Source: Rebecca billardiae RCC1528
Taxonomy: Eukaryota; Haptophyta
Reading direction: 5' to 3'
Assembly: GCA_965240325.2 (NCBI GenBank)
Contig: OZ251241.1
Coordinates: forward strand, 1,426,001 to 1,490,000
Length of the DNA: 64,000 nucleotides
Part shown: piece after piece, positions 51,384 to 63,320 of the stretch
Numbering within the stretch: the first letter of the stretch is position 1
Layout: each line of letters begins with the position of its first letter
Translations under genes and position numbers: made by a program
The notes under the pieces: generated by a model
Seen by the model: the letters and a program-made list of their open reading frames with translations, nothing else
Database searches by the model: none
What the model was told of the DNA's origin: nothing

Positions 51384-54299
51384 ATGGTGCTGCAGCACGA
51401 GCTGCTCCTCGCGCTCGCGGGCCACGCGGGCGGCGAGATCTTCGTCGACCGCGACGGTACCTTCCGCCTCGCGCCCGACCTCCCGCTCCTCGACCCCGCC
51501 GAGCGGCAGCTCGTCGAGTCGCTCGCGCCGCTCGGCCGGCTGTACCGCGACGTGGCGCGCTTCGTGGAGCGGCAGCTGAGCTGCGCCCTCGGCGGCGGCG
51601 AGGGCGGGCTGTACGTGCGCGCGATGTGCCGCGGCATCGACGCCGAGCTCGACGCGTACCGCCACGCCCTCGTCCTCCTCGAGCAGCGCGCGAAGAGCGC
51701 GCCGGCGGCGGCGCCGCCGCCGCCGCCGCCGGCCGTGGGCGAGACCGAGCCGGACGAGGGGCGCGCGCGCACGGGGCTGAGCATCGTGCGCATGCAGCAC
51801 GAGCTCGCCGAGTACCGCGAGGTCCTCCCCGAGCTGCACCGCCTCGTCGAGACCGTCGAGGACGAGGGGCTGCGCGGCGCGCGCCTCCTTGAGCACGTGC
51901 ACGCGTGCGCTGGCGCGCGCGCGGTCTCGCCCGCCGCGTCGAGCCTGCGCCGCGTGCTTCGGCACTGCAACGCGGCGCTGGTGCACCAGATGCGCGGCTG
52001 GATGATCCACGGCGTGCGCCTCGACCCGCACGCCGAGTTCTTCGTCCAGCCCGCCGCCGCCATCGCCGCGGCCGTCTCCCGCGCGTCCGTGGCCGCCGCG
52101 GCCGCGGACGAACAGCCGCGCACGCCGCGCACGCCGCTCGACGACGACGAGGGCGGCGTCGTCGGCGGTGGCTGGGCGACGCCCGGGGGCGCGCACGACC
52201 ACCTCTTCGACGCGCTCGACGAGCTGGACACGCCTGGCGGCGCGGGCGCGCACGGCGGCGGCGGCGACGGCGGCGGCGGCGGCGCGGGCGGCGGGGGCGG
52301 CGGCGGCGGCGGCGGCTTCCACGCGGCCGCGGCGGAGCTGGGCGCGCGCTCGGCCGCGGTCGCGCGGGAGTGGGCGAGCGCCGGCGTGTCGCTCGTCGAC
52401 AAGCCGGCGTACGTGCCGCTGCGCCTCGCCGAGCGCGTGCTCTTCGTCGGCAAGGCGGCGCGAGTCCTGGAGCACCGGACTTATGCAGAGCTGACGCGCG
52501 CCGCGGACGCGCCGGCGGACGCGGGCGCGGCGGAGGCGGCGGCGGCGGCGAGTGCGAGTGTGCGCGCGCTCGACGCGCGGCTGGGCGCGCTGCAGTGGGC
52601 GCCCGCCGGCTTCGACGCGCTCGCCCTCGGCGCCGTCGTCGACGACCTGCGCGCGCACGTGGCCGCGCGCCTGCACTCTTACGTCGTCCAAGACTCGGCG
52701 CTCGCAGCGTCGCTGGAGGCGTTGCGCGGGCTGGCGCTGCTCGGGCGTGGCGACTTGTGGCACGCGGTGGTGCAGGCGGGCTCGGGGGTGCTCGGCGCGC
52801 CGCGCGAGCCCAGCGCCGACGCGCTCAGCGCGCTGCTCCACGCAGCGGTGCACGCGGCCGCGGCGCAGCTGCCGCCCGCCGCCGAGGCGCCGGCGGCGCG
52901 CGCCGCCGACGGCGCGCACGCGCCGCCCGGCTCGGCGGCGCGCGAGCACGCCATCCTTCGGCTGATGTCGGCGCGGTTCGCGCTGCGGCTCGAGCCCGCC
53001 GCGCGCCCGGCCGGCCGCGGCGGGCACGCCGCGCACGCCGGCCTCGCGCTCGAGCGCTGGCGGCGCGTGCGGCTCGCGTGGCGCGCGCAGTGGCCGGCAG
53101 TCCTGGTGCTCCCGGACTCTGCGCTGCAGCGGTACAACCAGGTCTTCTCGTTCCTGCTCACCGTGCGCGTGACGCAGATGCGGCTGCAGGTGTGCGCTCT
53201 TACCCTACCCCCTCAACCCTCACCCCGCGCGTGCCCACAGCCCGCGTGCACTCCCGCGCCCCGGCGCCCCGCACGCGCGCGCGGCGCGGCGCGGCGCGTG
53301 CGCGCCGCGCTGACTCCGCCGCCGCTCCTGTCTTGGGCCTCCCCTCGCGCCCGCCCCTTCTCCCCCCTCTCTCTCGTACGCTCCTCGCCCGCTCGCCCGC
53401 GCGCCGCGCAGGGCGCGTGGCTGTCACCGCAGACCTACAGCCGCGCCTCGCGCGCGCACGTGCACGCGGCCGTGGCCGAGCGCGCGCTGCGCCCGTTGCG
53501 CGCGCTGCGCGCCCAGATGGCGTTCCTCGTGGAAAACCTGCAGTTCTACCTGCACGCGGACGTGCTCGAGGCGCAGTGGCGCGCGCTGCAGGAGCGGATG
53601 GAGGTGCGCGCCGCGCAGCCCGCTCCCATCCACGCGCGCTGTGGCCGTTTCTGTCTTCGCTTGGAATATGCTTGCTGCGTGTTTCTTCGCCTTTCTGATT
53701 TACTCTTGCTCCGAATTGTGTTGACTGCTGCCGCCCCGTCATGATGCATGAGCTGTGCGCTGCAGTCCGCGCGCGGCGGCGCTTGGGCGTGCGCCGCGCC
53801 TCTCACGCGCCGCCGTGCACGCGCGCGCCCGCCGGCCGGCGGCGGCGCTGCGCCGCGGCAGGCCAGCTCCGACTTCGAGCAGGTGGCGCGCGCACACGAC
53901 GCCTATCTCTCGGCACTCTCGCTGCAGACGTTCCGACACGTGCCCGCCGTGTGCGACGCGCTCGACGAGATCCTGGACGCGTGCGACGCGCTGTGCGCGC
54001 TGGCGGAGGGCGCGCTCGATCGCGTCGCGGCGGCGGCGGTGCGCGCGCGCGTCGCACCCGCCGCCTCCGCCTCGGCCGCGTCCGCGCCGCCGCCGGCGCG
54101 ACCGTACGACCCTGCGGAGCTCTCCGCTCTCTCGAGCCGCTTTGCCGAGCGCGCGGCGTTCCTCCTCGGCTTCCTCCGCTCGGTCTCGAGCGCGTCGCCC
54201 GGTGCCGCGCCGCACCTCGCGCAGCTGCTGCTTCGGGTCGATTTCAACGGCTTCTTCTCCGCGGCGAGCGCTGCCGCCGCCGCGGGCGCGGGCGCGTGA
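51384..54299 (+). CDS. TUBGCP4: Gamma-tubulin complex component 4 (Spc97/Spc98 family)
   Basis: Three exons, 51384-53189, 53412-53603 and 53862-54299, join in phase 0 and give about 811 residues. The start MVLQHELLLALAGHAGGEIF follows the conserved GCP4 start (M-hydrophobic-HELLLALxGxxG). Further GCP4-like blocks are LPLLDPAERQLVESLAPLG, EGGLYVRAMCRGIDAELDAY, MRGWMIHGVRLDPHAEFFVQ, VDKPAYVPLRLAERVLFVGK, RYNQVFSFLLTVRV, QMAFLVENLQFYLHADVLEA and RAHDAYLSALSLQ. The protein is a structural part of the gamma-tubulin ring complex that nucleates microtubules at centrosome-like sites. It is longer than human GCP4 (667 residues) mainly through a Gly/Ala-rich insert at about residues 230-320, presumably a disordered loop. 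Confidence 0.9.
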
Positions 54300-54790
54300 G
54301 CCGCACGGGGCGTCGCCGCCGGGCTCGGGCCCGTCGGCTGGAAGTCGAGCGGGCCACCACGGCGCACGGCGCACGGCGTTGGCGCGACCTTGTGGCGCCC
54401 GCTGCCGCAGGCCGCTCATCCGTCTCCCCGAGAGCTATCGGCAATCCGTGAGGCGTGAGCGTGTCCGGCGGCCGCCCGGGCTGAGCGGCGACCTTGTCGG
54501 CGGAGGAGCTGCGACTCTAGATCTACAGGCCTGATGAGCGAATAATTATCGGATGAGCTTGATTACCCAGGCACATGAGATTTAAAATTAGATACCGCCC
54601 ACCTTGGCCATGCAAGACGGTTATGAACACTTGTCGCGAGCGTAACGACGTACTAGTAAAGTAGTAATGCTTGCCCACGGCCATTGAGACGAATAATACG
54701 TGGTTGATGCAAGCCGCAAGTTTTGGCGCGGCGCGAGCTGTTAGGGGCATGGGCCCCCGTCGGCTGCGCTGGTGATCAGCTGGGGTGGCG
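54300..54790. other. Intergenic stretch upstream of receptor copy B
   Basis: An AT-richer stretch at 54525-54720 lies between the GCP4 stop and the receptor start and probably includes the receptor promoter. Nothing else is recognised. Confidence 0.45.
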
Positions 54791-57700
54791 ATGGCCTTCG
54801 CCGCGCTCCTGCCGGCGGCGGCGCTGGGCCGGCTCGCGCTGGCGGCGGGCGGGGTGCTTGACGCGCCGCGCTTCGCCTTCTCCCCCGCCGGCGCGCCGCC
54901 CGTCACCGGACCGCTCGTGCTCACCGAGCGCGCGGACTGGGCGGACGGCGCGTGCCCGCCGCGGCTCGCGACCGCTGCGGACGCAGCGCGGCTGCGCGGC
55001 GCGATCGTCGTGCACGTCGACGCGCCGTTCGTCGCGTGCAGCCCCGAGCAGCACGCCCGCGCCGCCGCGGCGTACGGCGCGTCGGGCTGGCTCCTCTTCG
55101 CCGAGGAGTTCAGCCGGTTCGACGCGACGCCAGGCTTTGCCGCCGGCTTGCACGTGAGCGGCGACACGCGCGCGTTCGGCGGCGGCGTGGTCGCGGCGGA
55201 CATCACGTCGGGCGCGGCGTCGGCGCTGGTGCGGCAGCTCCGCGCCGGCGGCGCGCCGCACGCCACGCTGCACCCCTCCGCCTCCGCCTTCGACGCGCTC
55301 TATGGCAGTTGGCCGGTGCTGCTGCTACTTGCGTTACTCACGCTTGAGGCGGCGCACGCGGCTGAGGTCGCGATCTCGCGGCTGCACGCGTTCCTGCGCG
55401 CGGACGGGCGGCTGCGGCTGACGATCCCGCAGCTCATGCTCGCGCTCGAGCTCTGCGTCGGCCTCTCGCGCCTCGTGCGCATGGGCACCGACCCACTTTT
55501 TCTCTGGCCGGGCCGGCTGGGCGTACACCCGGCGGTTGCGCTCGCGTCGAGCGAGCTCGCGCTCACGTCGGTGTCGACGGTGCTGAGCCTGGTGTACTTC
55601 GTGGAGGCGGCGGACGTGGCGGGCCTCGCCTCGTTCCGCATCACCTCCGCCGCCAACCGCCGCCTCATCCTCGCCGCGCTCGTCGGCACGCCGCTCATCG
55701 ACTCCGCCCTCGCCGGCCTGTTCGCGCGGCACTCGGCAACGCTCGCGGCTTTTGTCGGGCGGACGGTGTTCGCGTTCGGCGTGGTGCCGTGGGGCGTGCT
55801 CGCGTTCGCGGCGCACGCGCACCGCAAGGTGGGCGCGAGCATGCGCCGCGCCTCCGCCCCGCCGCGCGTCGTCGCCCGCCTCAGCGCCGTCACCGTCCGC
55901 CTCCTAGCCATGTCCGCGTTGCTCGCGCTTGTTGCGTCGGGTTGGCCGCCATCGCTGTTCGCACCGTGGCGCCGGCTCGTGGCGCACGCGGCGCTGGTCG
56001 CGGTGTGCACGGCGGCGTCGATGCTCAAGCTGCACCTCTTCCGGCCCGTCGGCGTCGCCATCGTCCCCGGCCCGCTCGAGCGCGCGCACGCGCTCCTCGC
56101 CGCCGCGTGCGCGCGCGCGCTCTCGCGCAGCCGCGGGGCATCGGCTGTCGTCCCGGCGGACGCGGACGGCGAGGACGACGAGAGCGCGCACGCGCGCGAG
56201 CTGGGGCTGGCGGAGGGCGCGGCGCTCGAGCTGCAGCGGCGCGAGCGTTTCTCCTCGCCCGAGCTCGGCCGCACGCGCTTCGAAGCCTTCATCGGCGGCG
56301 GCGGCGGCGACAGCGGCGGCGCAGCAGCTGAGGGTGCAGGCGGAGCGCCATGGCAGTTAGTTCGATCGCGCTCGCTGCAGCCCAGCCCGCCCGGCTCGCC
56401 CGAGGGGTCGGCGTCGCGCGCGCAGCTGTGGCGGCAGCTGCTCTCGCCGGGCGGCGTGCGCAAGCTCGTGCGCACGCCGCCGCCCCAGCCGCCGCCGCCC
56501 GAGCAGCGACGCGCCACCTGGGTCACGCGCCGGCTCGGAAGCACCGGCGGCGCACGGCGCGGCTCGTCGGCGCAAGGGGGTTTCGTCAGCTCGCCGACGC
56601 TGGAGCGGCTGCGCGGCGGCGCGCTGGGTCGGTCTCGGCAGCAGAGCGGCCAGCTGGGCGGCTCGCCGCGCTCGAGGCGCGCAAGCGGCCCGCTCGCCGC
56701 GCGGCGGCTCAGCGGGCCGCTCGCGAGCGCGGCGGCGGCGGTGGCGGCGGCTGCGACGGACGGCGGCGGCAGTGTCGGTGGCACGCCACAGCGCCGGCCG
56801 CGCGGGCGCTCGTCGCTCGGCACCACCACGAGCAGCGGCAGCGGCTTCGGGCTTGTTGGCAACGGCGGCGGCAGTGGCTCGACCAGCCGTGGCAGCGCGA
56901 GCCGCCGGTGCACGCCGCTGCCGCCCGGCCGCTTCGGACCGACGCTCGCCGCCGGGGCGGAGGGCCCCGCGGACCGGCCGCGCCGCGGCGTCTCCGAGGA
57001 TCTCGCGCGCCGAGATCCGATCTCGCCGGCGCGAGATCCGATCTCGCCGGCGCGAGAGGCGATCTCGCCGGCGGCGCGAGCGATGGTCCCGCCGGCGGCG
57101 CGAGCCACGACCTCGGTGGCGGCTGGCCCCGGCTCGCCGCTCGGCGGCTCGGCGGCTCGGGGGACGGCGCTGCACGCGCGCGGCGGCGGTGGCGGCTCGC
57201 CGCTCAACCCGCGCCGCGCGGGCAACTCGCCGCTCAACCCGCGCCTCTTCCGCGCGGCGAGCGCCACGGCAGAAGGCGGCGGCGGCGGCAGCATGGCCGC
57301 CGCGGCGGCGTGCGAGGGCGCGCCGCCCCGCGGCCCGGCGCCCGACGAAGGCGGCGGCGGCGGCGGCGGCGGCGATCGGCTCGCAGGTGTGGAGATGCTG
57401 AGACGGCACGCGTCGGCCGGGCAGGCGGGCGCGGCTCCGCGCCCGGCCGCAGCGGCGCGCGTGCCCGCGTGCGCGCTCACTCGCCCCTCGCTCAGCGGCG
57501 GGCACGTTCCCTCGGCCGTGCTGCTCGCTCGCGCGGAGGTGGCGTCGGCGGAGCCGGGCGCGGCGGCGGAGCCGACACCGCCGCTGTGTGCAGGCTCGCC
57601 AGCGGCGGCGGGCGCGGCGGCGCGCCGCGTTCCGCGCGCGGGCCCCGCACGGCACAGCGGCGAAAGTGCCGGAAGTGCCGGCAGCGCCGCTCGCCACACG

Positions 57701-59131
57701 CGCGGCAGCGGCAGCCCGGGCGGCGCGTGCCTCGCGCGGCCGGGCGGCGGCTGCGCGACGCGCGGCGCGCCGCGGCTGAGCACGAGCTCGCTCTCAAGCT
57801 ACGGCGAGAGCTACGGCAGCGCTGGCTCCATGAGTACTAGCGGAGCAAGCGGCGGCTCTCTCGGCGCCGCCGGCTCGGGCGCGAGGTCCGGCGGCGCGTC
57901 GCGGCACGGCGCGGCTGCGGGCGGCGGTGGCGGCGGCGGCTCGGGTCGCGACTCGGCGCTGACGGTGCCGGGCGCCGAGCGCGCGCCGCGCCGGAGCCAC
58001 GTGGGCGGGCTGCCCGAGCACCTCACGCTCGGAGTCTCCCTAGCGTACCTCCGCGAGTTTTCGGCGGAGCACGGGCTTGGCGCCGGTGACCCGACTTATC
58101 GTGTGGGCGAGATCGTGAGCGCGCGCACGCGCGAGTCGGGGCTGTCGATGTGCGAGCTGCTGCGCGCCTCGGCGCTGTGCACCGCGGACGGCCGGCCGGC
58201 GGTGCGCGCCGCGGGGCTCTTCGTAAGCCACGCACAGGCGTGCTCCTTCCTAGGCCTTCTTGACGCGCTCGCGCAACACATGGAGCTGCACACACTGCCG
58301 CCCGAGCGCACTTACGTCTGGATAGAGTGCGCGCCAGCAGCGCGCCGCCGCGCACCGCACCGCGCCGCCGCCGCGCGCGCACCGCACCGTGGCGTGCCGC
58401 ACCGCACCGTGCCGCACCGCACCGCACCGCACCGCACCGCCGCGGGACGCGCCGCGAGCCCGACGCGCGTGCGCCCAGCACCGACCGCGCCCCCAAATAC
58501 CCAGCCCTAACCCAAACCCCAACCCTCAACCCCAACCCTCAACCCGCCCCCGTACGCGCGGCACGCACGGCGCTCCCCACGCGAACCTCGCCCCCTGTCG
58601 CCCGAACCCGACCCCTCCGCCTGACGACGACACACACCAGTGTCTTCTGCATCCGACAGCACCGCGTCGATTTTGACGTGCTGCACATTGGAGCGATCGT
58701 GCGTCACGTGGCACGCACGGTCGCGATCCTGGAGCCGTGGGACCGGCCGGCGTGTCTGACGCGCGTGTGGTGCCTGTTCGAGATCATGCACGCGCACCTG
58801 GCGCACGCGGAGGGCGGCGCGGCGGCGGGGCAGCCGCAGGCGCAGGGCGGCGCGCTCGCGGCGGCGGACCGCGGCGGGCGCGGCTCAGACGAGCGCAGCC
58901 TGCGCGCCTCGACCGAGCGAAGCGGCCGCACGTCGGAGGAGCACTGCTCGGGGCGCGCCGCCGCCTCCGAGCCGCACACCCGCGCGACCGAGCTCGCACG
59001 CAGCCCGTCGGCCAGCGGCGGCGCAGAGGCCGGGCTCCTCGCCGACGTGGAGGGCGGCGGCGGCGGCGCGTGCGCGGTCGGTTCGAGCTTCCGCACGCTG
59101 CGCGTGAGCGCGAGCTACGCAGACTTCGGCA

Positions 59132-59163
<32 letters not shown>

Positions 59164-59958
59164 CAGCCATCGCCGCCGCGCGGCGCGGCGCGCGGCGCGG
59201 CGGCGAGCTTCTCACTCGCCCTCTCGAGCGCGCAGCGCGAGGCGTTCCTGCGCGCGCTCGACTCCGACCGCGAGACGGTCGTGCGCACGCTCACATCTTT
59301 TGACGCGCGGCACGCGGAGGCGTCCCTCGACGACGACCGCACGCGCATCCTCGAGCTCATCATCTCGCGGTTTGCGCCGAGCGGGCTGAGCGCGGCGCAG
59401 CTGCGCGCGCGCGGCGCCGAGCGCGAGCCCGCCGACGCCGACGCCGCGCTCGACGCCTTCAACTCGACGGTGCAGGCGGCGATCCAGGCGGCGGTCGCGG
59501 GCATGTCGTGGGGCAACCTCGTGTCGTGCGGCGCGGCGGCCGAGCGCGGCGGCGCGGCGTCGTCGTCGCCGGACGCCGGGCGGCACGGGCGCTCCTTCCG
59601 CTTCGGCGCGCTGGGCTGCCGACTCTTCCAGACCTCCTCCGCCTCGCGCCTCGACGACAGCGGCAGCGCCGCGGCGCGGCGGCGCGAGCGCAGCGGCGGC
59701 TCCGCGCGCGAGCGCAAGCGCAGCGTGGCGTGCGACGCGCCGCTCCCGATCGGCCGCAGCGCGAGCGCGTTCGTGCCCGCGCTCCGCCGCAGCCTCTCGG
59801 TGCGGAGGCCGAGCGTCGCGTCCGCCGCCGGCCCGATCAACGCCGCCGGCAGGCTCGCCGCGGCGGTGCGGCACGGCAGCCAGCGGGAGGCCGAGGCGGC
59901 GCGGCGGCGCACCGCGCCACCCGAGAGCGGCGGCGCGGAGCGGCACACGCGGAGCTCA

Positions 59959-59997
<39 letters not shown>

Positions 59998-60282
59998 AAC
60001 GATGATGACGATGAGCACGTTGTCGCGGTCGTCGTGCCCGCACGGCGCAGCGGCTCGCCGCCGCTGGCGCAGCGGCAGCCAAGCAGCACTGCGGTGCGCA
60101 CAGCCGGCGGAGGCGCTGCCGCGGCGCCACCAGCGGCGTCGTCCTCCGCGACTGACGGCGCCACCGAGCGGCGGCGACATCCCGAGCAGCAAGGCGGAGA
60201 CTCTGCTGACGCAGCTGACGGGCAGCAGCAGGCCCCAGCCTGCACGACGGCGCAGCAGCCGCGCGCAGAGTATCACGCCTGA
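54791..60282 (+). CDS. PA-like / seven-transmembrane / TIR-like receptor, copy B
   Basis: Two exons, 54791-58326 and 58641-60282, give about 1,725 residues. The junction rebuilds D1179 so that TYVWID reads on into VFCIRQHR, matching copy A. A signal peptide and PA-like luminal domain (about 20-175, GACPP, LRGAIVVHVDAPFVACSPEQ, AYGASGWLLFAEE) are followed by seven helices at about 178-425, e.g. WPVLLLLALLTLEAAHAAEV and FVGRTVFAFGVVPWGVLAFA. A Ser/Gly/Pro-rich disordered loop of some 650 residues, with tandem ARDPISP units near 57000-57080, separates the helices from the TIR-like module. The latter has GLFVSHAQACSF, TYVWID, VAILEPW and LTRVWCLFE (W1222, E1226). A long disordered tail follows, with an Asp run near 59962. 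The role is as for copy A, with much more room for partner binding or phosphorylation. Confidence 0.78.
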
Positions 60283-60722
60283 CGATATATGCTGACGATA
60301 CGATGATGATATGCCGTGATGATCGATGATGATGATGACGACGCGCGCGAGCAGATGATGCTGTTATCATGCTGCTGTAATTGCTGTATGACGACCGGAC
60401 GTCGCATGACCGCGCAGATCGTCGTCGTCAGTCCCTGCTGCGCGCTGCGCCGGATCTGAGGCTGGCGGCATCGCCGCCAGCGCTGAGCGTTCATCAGCAT
60501 CAGGGTCTACTACTGCTATATACGCGCGACTGCGACAGCAGTAGTCGATACGCTACGGTCTAGTATACTTAGCTACTATAGCTAGCTGCTTCTGCTGCTA
60601 CTGACACTGATGATGACGACGAATGGACGATGACGCCCTTGGCTGGCGCATGCAAATTGTGCGTGCGCTGATGCGGCGGCGGCGGCCGTGCGTCCGCGGA
60701 TCAAACTGATTGGAAATCCAGC
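60283..60722. other. Intergenic stretch
   Basis: The sequence is rich in GATGATGA-type repeats just after the receptor stop, then mixed. It holds the probable promoter of the next plus-strand gene. No gene is seen. Confidence 0.4.
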
Positions 60723-61724
60723 ATGCCGCCGCTCGGTAGTCCGTCGTCGTCGTCCGAGGTGACCGCCCCGCTCGTGCGGGCGGCGGCGCCCGAGCCCGCG
60801 ACGAGCCGTCGACGAACGGCGCGATGGACGGCCCTCGCCACCGTGGTGGCATTTGCGACCGGTGTCCTCGCGGGCGCCGCCGCGCTCGCTGTGGTGGTGG
60901 TGGGCTGGCCGCCGCCTCTCACGGCCGGCGTGGCGGTCGCAGGCGAGCACGACAAGCACAGCCACGGTGACTCGTACGCAGGGGCAGCCATCGTCATGCA
61001 GGCGCGCGACTCGAGTAGCGCGCTCGCTGCCGCCGCGGCGCGCGGTGCGGCCCCGGCGGTGGCGCGCGGGCCCGCGCGCGCGCCGGCACTCGACGCGGTC
61101 GCAGGCGGCTCCTTCAGCGCGGCGCGGGCGGAGTCCGGTGATTCCGGCCGGTACGCCGGCCCGGCGCTCGACGCGATGGACGAGCAGCAGCGCGCGATCT
61201 ACGACGAGATCGCGCGCTCGCGCCCGCGCACGGGCGTGCGCGGGCCGTTCCGCCCGTGGCTCGCGAACGCGGCGCTCGCGGACGCAGCGCAGCGGCTCGG
61301 CCGCGTGTGCCGGTACGGCACCTCGCTCCCGCCCGGACTCTCCGAGGTCGCCATCCTCACGTGCGCCGCGCACCACCGCTCGGAGGTCGAGTGGCGGATC
61401 CACGAGGGGGAGGCGCGGCTCGCCGGCGTGCACGCCGCGGCGATCGCGCGGATCAAGGCGGGCGACGCCGACCCGTTCCACCACCCGTCTGGCAACCGTA
61501 CCGAGGCGGCGGAGTCCGGTGGCGGAGTCCGGGCGGAGGCCGCCGCGACCGTGCACGCCTTTGCCGCCGAGCTGCTGCGCGCGTCGCGCGTCTCGGACGG
61601 CACGTACGCGCGCGCGGCCGAGCAGGTTGGTGACCGCGGTGTGGTCGAGCTGATCGCGATCGTGGGGTACTACTCGCTTGTCGCGTACACGCTCAACGCG
61701 CTCGAGCTGCAGGACGGCGGCTGA
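60723..61724 (+). CDS. Membrane-anchored carboxymuconolactone decarboxylase-like (AhpD-fold) protein
   Basis: This is a single exon of 333 residues with the ATG at 60723. A short N-terminal cytosolic part and one hydrophobic helix (about 33-60, WTALATVVAFATGVLAGAAA) suggest a type II membrane anchor. The C-terminal half matches carboxymuconolactone decarboxylase-like proteins: MDEQQRAIYDEIARSRP, PFRPWLANAALADAAQRLG, SEVAILTCAAHHRSEVEWRI and VVELIAIVGYYSLVAYTLNA. The E-W-x-x-H segment (EVEWRIHE) is the usual active-site helix. The C-x-x-C pair of true AhpD peroxidase partners is absent, so peroxidatic activity is unlikely. It may be a hydrolase or decarboxylase or have lost catalysis. An anchored member is unusual, since the family is mostly soluble. 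Confidence 0.82.
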   Translation: MPPLGSPSSSSEVTAPLVRAAAPEPATSRRRTARWTALATVVAFATGVLAGAAALAVVVVGWPPPLTAGVAVAGEHDKHSHGDSYAGAAIVMQARDSSSALAAAAARGAAPAVARGPARAPALDAVAGGSFSAARAESGDSGRYAGPALDAMDEQQRAIYDEIARSRPRTGVRGPFRPWLANAALADAAQRLGRVCRYGTSLPPGLSEVAILTCAAHHRSEVEWRIHEGEARLAGVHAAAIARIKAGDADPFHHPSGNRTEAAESGGGVRAEAAATVHAFAAELLRASRVSDGTYARAAEQVGDRGVVELIAIVGYYSLVAYTLNALELQDGG

Positions 61725-63320
61725 GGGTGAGGCATAGTGTCGAGCCGCCGTGCGCCGTGCCCGTGTGCCGGTTGGCAGAGTCACCAGCCCGCGGCGCCGT
61801 CGCATGCGCGCAGCCTGCGGCCGTGAGTCGTGAGTACTACTGAACCGTCGGGCGGCCTGCATGTACTGGCGTCGTCGCAGTGAACGGCGCCCCGCCGAAA
61901 TAACGCGCCGCCCGAGTCTGAGCTTAGTCACTGAGCAGCTGCCAGTAGTCGAGTAGCTAGACACTCATCCCGCTATCCGCGCCTAGCTATGCTGGCGCTA
62001 TATATATATATATGCTGAGAAGTGACGAGCGCGCAGCTCACTCTCAGTGAGTACGGTCGGTCACCCGGCCGCGCGGGCCGTTATGAGCCAGTCAGTGACA
62101 GTGTAGCCGAAGTCAGAAGTGCCCGAGTGGGCGGGTCACAGCCGCTGACCGACGACCGTTACACTACTCCCGCCGGGTGCCACATCTTATTCCGTCCGAA
62201 TCATGACGAAATAATCTCTTAGCATGAAGTATCACACGGGTATTTACTTCATTTACTTGGACGAACTATAGCAGTTATTAGTAGGCGTTAAGCTACTACT
62301 ATAAGGCTTATAAATCCAGGCAGTGAATAGAATCCGCCTGTGCCAATTATTCACTTTTCAGACGCTGATACTCATGCCAAACTGAGTGTGACCTAGCCGC
62401 GGTGCGATTCTGCCTGGTGCAAACAGCGCTGAGATCACCTCGGAGATCGTGATGATGTATCTCCCCTACCGTAATGTTGCCGAGATCGCGTCACGAGATT
62501 GAGGTCGTATATCACTATATATATCTCCAGCTGAATGTGACATTTTTTCGCAAAACTGACCCCATAGGTCATTTTAGGCGAATATTGACATCCCGAAGTG
62601 AAGTTTGAGGGCCTCATCTCAAGACGACAGAAAGTTGGCTTTGGGGCCACACAGTACACACCCCACAGTGGGGCTCTGACCCCCGCTACAATCTAATACG
62701 CAGCTAATAAGGCCGGCGCGTCACTTACACTGGTAACGCGGCACGGGCGCAGCGCGAGGAGTGACGACTACTCGGACGATTCGCCATTCGGCGGCGGGGT
62801 CGCCGCCGTAAAATACGCTGTACTACGTATACGGGAACTATGGTCCAACTATACTACGCGTATAACTACGATTCCAGTACTCAGTCAGTCAGTCGTCGTC
62901 ATCAGCCGGTCGCGTGAAAGTAACTATAGTAGTAGTATACTCATTCTATGATTTAACGACACAGGTAGGACGGCGCAGGTCTCCTGATTCGTCGTCGGCA
63001 GTGCCCGATCGTCGACACGAAGTCGGCGTTGGTGGCAGAGCATAGCCTGAACCGCGATCGAATGGCTTGAGCGCGGCCTAGTCGGAGGCTGAGCTGCTGT
63101 CAGAGCGCGATCCACCTGCGTTGCGCGGCTCGCATGGACCTGCTGTGCCCCGAGCGAGGGCGAGGGTGCAGGTCCGGATGTCAGACGGCCGTCTCAGCCG
63201 CTGGGCCCTGGCGGGTGATCCGGCGGTGATGTAGTCGTCCCCGTGTGCCCTGCGTGGCCGCGTGCACTGCTACGCCGCCGCGGTTGCAAACGGCGTTATC
63301 AACGTTGCACGCCCGGAAAA
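61725..63320. other. Long intergenic stretch with a partial repeat copy
   Basis: Low-to-mid GC sequence holds no supported gene in 1.6 kb. At 62941-63000 lies a diverged copy (about 60 bp) of the start of the 97-bp repeat found at 42381 and 43438. A short AT-dinucleotide tract lies at 61998-62013. Small frames, such as one on the minus strand at 62435-62659, show no motif. Confidence 0.45.

Noticed and set aside
62435-62659. Minus-strand 74-codon frame with several Cys
   Set aside because: It lies in AT-richer sequence and is too short and motif-free to support. It may be a relic of a repeat.
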